This document shows, piece after piece, positions 32,702 to 41,393 of a stretch of 64,000 nt of DNA. Origin of the DNA: Aphanomyces cochlioides. Its lineage: Eukaryota; Oomycota; Saprolegniomycetes; Saprolegniales; Verrucalvaceae. The stretch covers positions 2,542,001 through 2,606,000 of the forward strand of contig JAHQRK010000010.1 in the NCBI GenBank assembly GCA_019828595.1, read 5' to 3'. Position 1 is the stretch's first letter. Each line of letters starts with the position of its first letter. The notes beneath the pieces were generated by a model that worked only from the letters and a program-made list of their open reading frames with translations, had not been told where the DNA came from and made no database searches. The translations under genes were made by a program, and so were the position numbers.

Positions 32702-33166
32702 GAGCGTCTCCACCCGGTTGCTATTTCCCTAGCCATAGCCAAAATATGGCTAGAAAACAGTCCCACCCAGGATCGCTACAGCCATAATTTTTTGTTGGAC
32801 TAGCTATTTTTCACCAAAACAGCTAGCCAAATATTTCAAAAGTCAAATATCAAACATACATTCTTGAGCAAAAACTAGAATGAATGTGTGATGTTGTACT
32901 GAGCTCTGGCATGAGTGAAAAGGAGTCAAGGATTAGGCTAAGAGGCCTAGAATGGACAGAAATTGATGACAAAAAGATCTGCATTCGTCGCAGTTGTTTG
33001 GGGAATCGCTGCGAGGGCACTGATGAACTCAGGATCTATGGTCATCCTGGGTGTCGCTTCTTCCATTTAGCTATGGAAGAATGTGGATTGCAAATATAGC
33101 TATAGCTAAAATTGTCCCAAAATGGCTAATTTGGCTATGGCTATAGCTAATGGGTTGGAGATGCTC
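32702..33166. mobile_element. 465-bp MITE with TTA target duplication (PIF/Harbinger-like)
   Basis: The ends are GAGCGTCTCCACCCGGT (32702) and, on the minus strand from 33166, GAGCATCTCCAACCCATT: imperfect inverted repeats continued by repeated TAGCCATAGCC/GGCTATGGCTA motifs. TTA flanks both sides (32699-32701 and 33167-33169). The sister repeat copy on the plus strand near 29540-29560 has the same flanks with a single TTA and no insert, an empty site that proves insertion. A TTA duplication is typical of PIF/Harbinger elements. No coding capacity. Confidence 0.85.
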
Positions 33167-33366
33167 TTAGATAGCTTTGTCAGTGTAAATCAGCAGCTGG
33201 CGAGGCATTTACTCTGCATCAAGCTCCACACGAATCGCAATTTCTGGTCGTCGACGGCCACTTTGAATAGGTTGAAAGTAATGACGACTGCATTTGACTC
33301 CTCCTTCATCATTTGGATTTCTTCCACGATGACTTCATTGAGCTCATCTTGGCTGGAATTGAATCA

Positions 33367-34263
33367 TCAACTTGCTTGATGAGGGTTTCGACGGGAAATA
33401 CAATCGAGAAGTGCTTGAAAAGCTTGACCACCAGGCGTTTGTTTGTACTTCTTGGCCATTTCACGGACTTGAGATACGTTGAGTTGGTGTCCTTTTGCGG
33501 AGAGAGCAGCGACGACACGCGGAGACGACAGAAACTGGCAGAGCTGCGTCACATTGCGAGGTTGTGCGCCGTAGACACACTTTTCAAAGTCGACAAACGA
33601 GCAGGACGAGCCATGGACAATGATATGACGCATGGGATGAGTCATCTCGGCTTTGTTGATGCCAAGCACGTCCAAGACAAAGCATTGATGTAAGATTCGC
33701 CGGAGGAACCATGCCACGTCGGCTTGCGTCGTGTCGGGATGCGAGAGGAATTCCACCGCATTGAGGCCATTTGCAAAGAATTGACAGATGAAAAATCCAG
33801 GACCGTCCGCGACAAGAGTCGGGCCAAGACGGAACCGATTGAGACGACGAAGCCAGTACGATTCGCGGTCGATCGAGTTGTGTTGGTCCAGTTTCTGGAC
33901 TTTGATCAGCACTGGAGAGTGGGAAGCGCTCGTGCCTTCATAGAGAATGCCGCGCTTTCCACAAGCATAGAACGTCGTCTTGAGTGGTTCATTGTGCTTG
34001 TCTTGGAAGGTTTTGATGGCTCTTTCGAGTGCTTCTTGGCCTTTCGACTCAGTATGAGTGAGCTCATGAACTTTGGCGGGATCCAACTTCCATGATGTCC
34101 ACCTCGAGAGATGGTTGGAGGCATTTCCTGCCGCCTTGGAGACATTCATCGAGTCTGGCGCGACGTCTCCGTACAAAAGATCAATAGAATCACATACGTC
34201 TTGAGGCAGAAAGGCACGGAAGATGTCCATTTGGACCACGACGCTCCAATTCCATGCCGACAA
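33367..34263 (-). CDS. Kinase-like protein linked to Crinklers, copy 2
   Basis: This encodes the same protein as copy 1 from S-A-W-N-W-S onward, with no visible amino-acid difference, in inverted orientation. Here the frame lacks the copy 1 start ATG (the equivalent position reads TTG); the first internal ATG is at 34230. Upstream, 34300-34700 holds degraded header sequence. The 3' flank is interrupted by the MITE at 32702-33166. Probably non-functional unless spliced to an upstream exon. Confidence 0.55.
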   Translation of the reverse strand: MSAWNWSVVVQMDIFRAFLPQDVCDSIDLLYGDVAPDSMNVSKAAGNASNHLSRWTSWKLDPAKVHELTHTESKGQEALERAIKTFQDKHNEPLKTTFYACGKRGILYEGTSASHSPVLIKVQKLDQHNSIDRESYWLRRLNRFRLGPTLVADGPGFFICQFFANGLNAVEFLSHPDTTQADVAWFLRRILHQCFVLDVLGINKAEMTHPMRHIIVHGSSCSFVDFEKCVYGAQPRNVTQLCQFLSSPRVVAALSAKGHQLNVSQVREMAKKYKQTPGGQAFQALLDCISRRNPHQAS

Positions 34264-34299
34264 AGTCTCGAAGATTGGGGTGCAAGTATATTGTTGTGA

Positions 34300-34697
34300 A
34301 CTCTAACAAGATCACTTTCCAATTTAGGTGAACGACATGATTCAAAGCTGTCTTCCATGGCGGCAAATGGCGTCCAAAGTGGAGCACGACACCAGATGCA
34401 GTACTGTACTTCGTGACGCGTGTATTTGGTCTCACTGCGAGGAAGACCTGTTCGAGCTTTTCAACTTTGCATTGGGACGCAAGCTTGGCTCAATTTGACC
34501 GTGTGCTGGGTGGATTAGACACGGACGCGATCAAAGTCGATATCCTTCATGTGGAAGGCTGACGAAATGGTCGGTGTTTGCGTGATGGTTCGAACAAATC
34601 TGTTGGTAAATGCCAACAACAACCTTTCTGAACTAAACCACGTTGTAAGACATGGGAACCTCAACTGAGCTGTGCCCACATGGTTGACTTGGACATC
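34300..34697 (-). pseudogene. Degenerate Crinkler header upstream of kinase copy 2
   Basis: A minus-strand piece reads V-D-V-Q-V-N-H-V-G-T before losing frame; further on M-K-D-I-D-F-D-R-V-R-V resembles the D-L-D-R-L-R-V-Y-P part of the intact header. It suggests that the kinase-like domain was once the C-terminal part of a header-containing Crinkler (inference). Confidence 0.55.
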
Positions 34698-34985
34698 CAC
34701 GAGTATACACAATTGGTGTGGAAAACTCAAAGAACGGCTTGGCAACCAAAAATTCGACGATGATGAAAGTTGCCACCATGTTCAGCGACCTGTGCACTTT
34801 GCCAACGATCTGGAGTAAAGGCGAAGACGGAAGCTGGATGGGAGCAAAACAAGGGCTGTCCCATGCTTTGCAAATTGGGTCCAGCCGACGGTCCCAGCTA
34901 CTATTTGATGGAAGCCAAGGACTTCGAAGTACCTCCCGATTGAAATGGCTTTGAAACGCTAGATGGCAATTGAGTAATTCATATC
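34698..34985 (+). pseudogene. Relic of a cyclase-type C-terminal TPR segment (left arm copy)
   Basis: Decayed plus-strand sequence matching the fragment at 54600-54990: V-Y-T-I-G-V-E-N-S-K-N-G in place of V-Y-T-F-D-V-T-N-P-K-N-G, a G-A-K-Q-G-L-S-H-A-L-Q segment, and a final R-L-K-W in place of P-D-W-N-G. Several frameshifts. It lies convergently behind the left-arm Crinkler, mirroring the right arm. Confidence 0.65.
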
Positions 34986-35848
34986 TAGATGCATCACAAG
35001 GGCTATATCTAGAAGAAGCCGTGCGTAGTCAATGTACTCGTTGGATCTGGACGATTACTCAACGTAAACTGATTGCACGCGGATGATTCGGGTCGCACCA
35101 CCACAAAGACGCAAGTATCGCATTTGACGTTTGGATTTTAATGGACTGCTGTGAGTAGTTTCTTCCAGTGCTTCTGCTTAAACTTCCTCTTGTCTTGTGT
35201 TGTGAGTTGAATAAATGCAACAATTTTTTCTGGCTCGTTATGTCCGCGTTGATATGCGTCGCATATGGCCAAGGCATTAATAAATGGGAAAAATGCATAA
35301 TCCGAGTGCCAATATGTGCTCTTCCTCAAATTGTTCTCCAAAACCGTGTAGCATTCCGATTCGTCTTGGCCTTGGCAGTCCACAATCTTTGTACAAATTT
35401 CGATTCTTTCATACTCCGAGTCATCTGGCATGGTGATCACCACTGAGGATTTCTCAGCAGTAGCTTGTCCGACAGCGTGGTGGAAGTACAGCTCGTAGGC
35501 AACACCATGAAATCCAGCACCAATCGTCTTTGCAAATCGATACACTTCCAACAATTTGTCAGAGCTTACATGTTGTCCAAGAAGCGTCAATGCAAAACCA
35601 GAGTCGACTGAAACAGTCCAATAAAGATCTGAATGTAATGCGACGCGTTGTTGCGATCGGTGATATAATGACGCCGAAGACGATTCATATTTCATCTCGG
35701 CTTCGTGAGTGTAGAGCAGACGATGAGCTTGGGTGACATTGAGGTTTCGACGAGCCTTTGTCAATCGACTGATGAGGATCGGGGTTTTCTTGCAAAAATC
35801 GTGCAATCTCCCGCCACTGTAGTAGTACTGAGTGTGTTCGTACACGTT

Positions 35849-36194
35849 GTGACGGTCGCGGGGATAGCGATGACGCACAAAAAGAATCGAAGGTCCAGAC
35901 GTTTGGACTTCACAGGAACTGAATATCCTCGACTTTAGCCAAGGACTCTGCACCAGGATCGGAAGGGGAAGGAGACTAACAACTGTAGTGTAGATTAACC
36001 GAGTTAGGAGTAGTCGAGCAGAATGAGAAGTGAGATACATAGCTATCTAAGAATCTAAACATCTAATATGGAAGGATCGTGAGTTCGAGGACGCTTAGGT
36101 CGAATCGAACTAGAATCTTAGTGGTTTGAAAGGGATCACCTGCGTGGGATGATCCATGAGTTTGACAAGCAACGATCGAGGCTCAACCGTCATA
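35849..36194 (-). repeat. 3' LTR of the 8.9-kb gypsy element
   Basis: 346 bp, plus-strand ends GTGACGG...CCGTCATA. The inverted core TGACGG/CCGTCA is canonical, but one or two extra bases lie outside it if the ACGTT duplication is taken as the boundary. Preceded by target duplication ACGTT. Confidence 0.88.
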
Positions 36195-36364
36195 AGCCCC
36201 CTGGTAAGTTTCGACCCTCATGTCGAACGCAAGTTGGGACGTTTGGGAGACTCGATCCATCAACGGGTTGATGGCAATCAATCAAGTCAGGAGGCGTACA
36301 GAGCCGGAGTCCAAACTAGTGCAGGACTGAAGACGCGTAGTAGAGTAGTGTTATGTCATGGACT

Positions 36365-38253
36365 CTAATGGTAGATGTCCATGGAACGGGTCTCTTTGTA
36401 TAAGTCGGAAAACCGAGGGGATCGCCTTAGAGGAGGCGGTCCCTTGTCCATACGTAGTGAGTTCTCGAAGTTGTCGATGTAGGATCGGTAGTCCGATAAC
36501 CTGGAGGCTTGAGTCCAATACTTGTATCCATCGACGTGTTCGACCAGGTATTCTGATTCGCGAGAGTTAGGTAACCGTCGTTTGTCACAGATCTTGTGGA
36601 TTGGCGAGTCGACGGAGGTGTAAGCGACATCGCCGTCGCTGTAATCGACGCGATCTACGAAGCTAGATCGTGGTAGGCAGTCGATCGTAAAGTCGTCGAG
36701 AGGCGACTCATCCTCAGGGACTTTTTCGTTGAAAGGTCTGGAGTAGTAACCTTTGAAGGGTTTTAGACGGTCCACGTTGACCGTAACGATCTTGTCTGGG
36801 TGAGTCGGGATGTCGATCTTGTACGTGTTGGGTCCCATTTTGCGATCGATCCGATATGGGCCGTGCCAGTGAGTCGCTAGCTTGGGAGTCCGCTTGTCGT
36901 CGGGGTTGGTCGACTTCGAGAAGTATTTGTAGACTGATCGTCGAAGGAGATCGGTTTCTGATCAGATTTCGCTGCTGCACTTTTGTTCTGTCCCGAGACC
37001 ATCTGATTCTCGACAAGTCGTCTCATTTCCTTCCATGATGAGGCGAGTCGGCCTTGTATTGAGGAAGATCGTCGGACTTCCAAGCGGGATCGGAGTTAAG
37101 GAAGGCTAAGTCGAGAGGTAAGGTTGGGTCCCGACCGAAGAGGCAGAAGTAAGGTGAGTCGCCAAGAGTTTCGTGGTGTGCGGTCCGATAGGCAAAAAGT
37201 AGCCTGGGTAGGTAAGTATCCCAGTCTGTGTGGTGATCGTTGACATAGATCTTCATCATCTGGACGATCGTGTGATTGAACCGTTCGACTAGACCCTGAC
37301 CCTGAGGGTGATAAGGGGCGCTGGCGAATTTGTGGATTCCGAGAGTAGTGTACATTGTGGTCGCGAGTTCAGAGACGAAGTTAGATCCTCGATCGGATAG
37401 GAGTTTGTCCGGAATCCCGAATCGGCACATGACTTCGTCGATCAGGACTCTAGAGAACGTCGAGGTCTTTAGATCAGCGACTGGGAAGGCTTCGACCCAT
37501 CGTGTGAAGTAGTCGGCAAAGACCAAGATGTATTTGTTGCCGCGGTTCGTTGTGGCAAGGGGCCCAATGCGTCGACTACCAGTAGGCCGAAGGGACCTCG
37601 TAGTGAATAGATCGGCATCCTTTGCATCGGACCTTGTCTCCAGGGTCGACCGCCCTTGGCACGATTGCAGTCGGGACATTTCGAGACATAGTCCTTGCAA
37701 TCGAGTTGCCAATTCAACCAGTAGGCAGTCCGACGGATCCGCTAGCGAGTTTTCATGAGTCCGAGGTGTCCAGCGGCGACAGGAGATGCATGTCGCTGGA
37801 CACCTCGGACTCATGAAAACTTGCATATAGGACTTCTTCGACTAAGGAGTGCGGGATCACCGGAACAATGATAAGTTCGGGGTTTCTCAACGGAGTCTTG
37901 ATAGTGACGTAGCGGCAAACGATGCCTTGTTGCATAAGGTATTGCTGACTGTTGCGGACAATCAAGTTTTGTAGGTAAGAATCGAGGGGGATCGCGCCAT
38001 CCTCTAGGTAGGCTCGTAGGGCTACGATCCATGGGTCGTTAGCTTGTTCATTGTAAAGTCGAGGTGATGGGCGGCCTCGTCGGCCGAAGAGTTCCATAGG
38101 AGTCGTGATAACTCTGGGATTGGGTGATTGTTGAGGATTCTGGAATCGCGTAGACTGAGCGACTGATGTGTTAGAGTCGGTCGGGTCAGGCGTAGATCCT
38201 TCTTGGGTTAGTGATGGTTGTAGGTTAACGGGAGCACTGTTAAGGCGACTCAT
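36365..38253 (-). pseudogene. Integrase region of the gypsy element, several frameshifts
   Basis: The zinc-binding region (H-A-S-P-V-A-A-G-H-L-G-L-M-K-T, then C-P-D-C) is disrupted by an inverted duplication at 37748-37821. The catalytic core follows (V-V-D-A-L-G-P-L; L-L-S-D-R-G-S-N-F-V; G-L-V-E-R-F-N-H). The C-terminal part (G-P-N-T-Y-K-I-D-I-P, V-N-V-D-R-L-K-P) is in yet another frame. No chromodomain is visible, unlike in the right-arm element. Confidence 0.82.
37748..37821. repeat. 28-bp perfect hairpin inside the integrase gene
   Basis: Left arm 37748-37775 and right arm 37794-37821 are exact reverse complements (core CATGAGTCCGAGGTGTCCAG) around an 18-nt loop. One arm encodes the expected integrase H-L-G-L-M-K-T; the other adds foreign residues (F-H-E-S-E-V-S-S) just before it, so this is an inverted duplication within the element. 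Confidence 0.9.
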
Positions 38254-39612
38254 GCGTCGAGTCTGGATAGGGCAGACTGCGAGTCGAGATAATCCGTCAG
38301 GGCTTCGTGATCGGTATAAATGTCAAAGTGTCTGCGATCGATATAAGGTCGGAACTTTCGAGTCGCCCATACGATTCCCCAACATTCGATCTCAGAGATC
38401 CCCATTTCTTTCGAGATCCATTTTTGTTGAGCCTTTGTCAAGGATTGACTGGCATAGGCGATGACGCGATTCTTGCCTTGCTGTTTTTGCATGAGGACTG
38501 CACCGACAGCTATGTGACTAGCGTCAACCCAGATCGAGAAAGGTAGATCGAAATCGGGGTGAGCCAGGATCGGTGGAGAGACTAGACTGCGTTTGAGACT
38601 TTCGAGCGCCTCGTCACATGCGGTCGACCAGATGAATTGCTCGACCGTTAGTAAGTTGGTCAAGGGTGCAGCGATCTTAGAGAAGTCGCGTACGAATCGA
38701 CGGAAATAACCGGCGAGTCCCAAGAATGCGGGGACTTCCGAGGCATCTTTGAGTGCTTTGACGCGGAGGACTGACTTGATTTTCTCAGGATTCGGGAGAA
38801 TTCCAGCTGGTGTGACAATGTGTCCTAAGAATGGAACTGATGGATCGACCCCATTTGCACTTGGACATCTTGAGTTTGAATCCAGCTTCTCTGAATTTAG
38901 TAAGGACTTGACTGAGTCGGATCAAATGTGATCCAAAGTCTTCGCTGTAAACGATGCAATCGTCTAGATAGACTAGGCAAGTTCGCCATTTGTAGTCGAT
39001 CAGGATGTGTTCCATAAATCTCTCGAAACATGGGACTGCGTTGCAGAGTCCGAAGGGCATGGCGAGCCATTCGTAGAGTCCGTACTTGCATGTGAAAGCA
39101 GTCTTCTCAATTCTGTCTTTAGCCATCGGGACATTCCAATACCCCGACGCAATGTCCACAGTGGAGAAGAGTTTGGCTCTGCCAAGGACGTCTAATAGAT
39201 CGTCGATCCGGGGCATAGGATAGGAGTCTTTCACTGTGTTGCTGTTGAGTTTGCGGTAGTCGATACAGAAGCGTATCGATCCATCTGGCTTGCGGATCAT
39301 AAGTACTGGACTTGACCAGGAAATCTTCGAGGGTCGGATCAGTCCTAGATCCAGGTATTGGTTGAGTTCCGCCTCCATAATGTCGCCTTCTGCCTTCGAA
39401 GTCCGATATGGTATGCTTCGGATCGGAGGGTTATTGCCCGTGTCGATGCTGAATTCGATCAAATGAGTCCGTCCGGGGGCTTTGGATGAGTCGACGAATA
39501 TGTCGGAGAACTTCATGAGAGTCTTGCGTAAGAGTTCGCGTTGATCGATGCTGAGACTTGAGTCAGTCCAGTCGATAGGTAGTTCTTTAGTCGGAGTCGT
39601 CTCCGATTGCAC
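38250..39612 (-). CDS. Reverse transcriptase and RNase H of the gypsy element, frameshifted
   Basis: RT motifs L-I-R-P-S-K-I-S-W-S-S-P-V, F-S-T-V-D-I-A-S-G-Y-W, A-M-P-F-G-L-C-N-A and the catalytic Y-L-D-D are intact in 39612-38785. A frameshift near 38790 leads to a second frame (38723-38250) with G-L-A-G-Y-F-R-R-F-V and RNase H (I-W-V-D-A-S; T-D-H-E-A-L). That frame ends in the overlap ATGA with the next frame. Confidence 0.85.
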
Positions 39613-41321
39613 AGGGCAGACAACACCGGGCCCCCGATTTGAGTGAGGACCCTCCTGGGTTCATCTGTAGTATGTGAGGATTGACCGTTGTCTGGTTGTG
39701 CGCGGGAATCGCGTGAGTCGAGGGTTGATTCCATGTGATCACGAGGTAACGCCATCCATGTGCCAAGGATCGCATGAGCAGGAAGATGGATCGGCGAGTC
39801 AGAAGGGTTAGCGACTTCAAGGAGTACAGTCCGTGATGTATTTGTGCGATATAAGGCAGCTGCGGCGTGTAGTAGAGCCGACTTGGTGGGTTTGGCGAGT
39901 ATAGTGGTTGAAGTTGGTAAGTCTGATCCCGCAGAGCAGGTGATCCATTGGAAAGATCGTGGAGGGATTTGAGTCGCTGTTGCGACTGTGACAGGTCCAG
40001 TTGCACGAGTCTCCTGTTGTGTAGGGCTCAGTGGCGAAAGTGAGATCAGCTCGTCGCAGCCATCGATCGATAGTGTGTTGTCATTCAAGTTGATAATCGC
40101 ACCCATTTGGCGTAATAGATCGATGTCAACAATGCAGTCTGTAAGGGCAGTCGACATGACCCAGAAAGGGAAGAGGACTTTGCGTCCAGCTAATTTGATC
40201 GTGAGTTTGATGCGACTAAGCATTTCGAGTCGAGAGTTGTCGGCTGATACAAAGGAGGATCGAGGTTGTGACAGAGTTGGGCATCCTAATTTGTGCCAGA
40301 AAGTCGCGCTGACAAAGCTAGATGTAGCTCCAGTGTCGATCAGTGTCGTGGCTTTCATGTTGTTGACGTATGCTTGGATAAATGGATCCGCATCGGATCT
40401 GGATCGAGAGTGGCATAATCGTGTCAGTCTGCATAAGAGTCGCACAGAGGGCGGATTTCCTTCAAGTAGGTCGGAGCAATAAGTTGGATCGATCTTAGCC
40501 GATTTGCGATGGAGACTGCGTAGTTGTCGAGACTTGGTTCGAGCTTGAGTTGAGGCAGTTGGAGTCGATTGTGGATAGTCCAACGGTAACTCATTCCAGA
40601 ATTCGTCGGAACATTCGAAATTCGTGGATTGTCGCACGCAGGAACATGATGTCGGAATGTCAGGCAGATACGTTACAGCGCCGGTCGGCAGTTTCTCGTC
40701 TTCAGAGGACGTCGTGCATGAGTCTTCACCTAAGATAGGCGCACCATCGTCTGGAGATTCATCCATGTCAAGGACTGCATAAGGATTCGCGTCAATCCAA
40801 GAAACTCGAGCTAACGGGTGTTTGCGAGTGTTGTTGAAGTCTCGACTGGCTCTTCGCGCCTCGTCGCATTTTTCTAGAGTGTCCGCAAACCATTTCAACC
40901 AGAGAGTCTCGTCCTCGATATCAGCAGGGGCGAGTAGTAAGTGTGAGTCCGTCTCCAATAAGTCCACGGAGCGTAGGATTTCCTCATGGGTCGGGTTGAC
41001 TTGTCGTTTGCGAATGCGTTCAAGTTGTTTGCGAACGTCCGACTTAGTGATTGGGTAAAGTCGATCTTCGATTTCTTTCGAGTATTCCTCCTCAGGGAAC
41101 TCAAGGTGGGACTCAATCAGATCAGTGATTTCGTCGTCTGTAAAGACTGGAACAGGTTCAGGCGCAGTCGGATTCACAGTCTCAGGTGTACGACGCGACT
41201 TGGGCGAGCGGACTGAGTCCGGTTGCTGGGGTCGAGAAGTAGGAAGCGAGTCGTGTGTCGAGACATGAGATCCTCCAGAAGAGTCATCATAAGAAGAATC
41301 AGATGCATTTGTCTCGGACAC
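39513..41321 (-). CDS. Protease region of the gypsy element
   Basis: 602-aa frame, in phase with gag, with a retropepsin-type active site A-T-T-L-I-D-T-G-A-T-S-S-F-V near its middle. The first 250 residues are acidic and of unknown role. The end overlaps the start of the RT frame by 100 nt in a different phase, which is where many retroelements use ribosomal frameshifting; mutation is the alternative. Confidence 0.8.
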   Translation of the reverse strand: MSETNASDSSYDDSSGGSHVSTHDSLPTSRPQQPDSVRSPKSRRTPETVNPTAPEPVPVFTDDEITDLIESHLEFPEEEYSKEIEDRLYPITKSDVRKQLERIRKRQVNPTHEEILRSVDLLETDSHLLLAPADIEDETLWLKWFADTLEKCDEARRASRDFNNTRKHPLARVSWIDANPYAVLDMDESPDDGAPILGEDSCTTSSEDEKLPTGAVTYLPDIPTSCSCVRQSTNFECSDEFWNELPLDYPQSTPTASTQARTKSRQLRSLHRKSAKIDPTYCSDLLEGNPPSVRLLCRLTRLCHSRSRSDADPFIQAYVNNMKATTLIDTGATSSFVSATFWHKLGCPTLSQPRSSFVSADNSRLEMLSRIKLTIKLAGRKVLFPFWVMSTALTDCIVDIDLLRQMGAIINLNDNTLSIDGCDELISLSPLSPTQQETRATGPVTVATATQIPPRSFQWITCSAGSDLPTSTTILAKPTKSALLHAAAALYRTNTSRTVLLEVANPSDSPIHLPAHAILGTWMALPRDHMESTLDSRDSRAQPDNGQSSHTTDEPRRVLTQIGGPVLSALCNRRRLRLKNYLSTGLTQVSASINANSYARLS

Positions 41322-41393
41322 GTGGGAAACGTGTTGAGTCTGGCATACCAGGACGCGTCCTGTTTCCGCAGGAGTCGTCCTGGCGCCGCGATC

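Noticed and set aside
39513..39612. Programmed ribosomal frameshift between protease and RT of the 8.9-kb gypsy element
   Set aside because: The 100-nt overlap would allow it, but the same element has several other shifts that cannot be programmed, so mutation is equally likely; no claim made.
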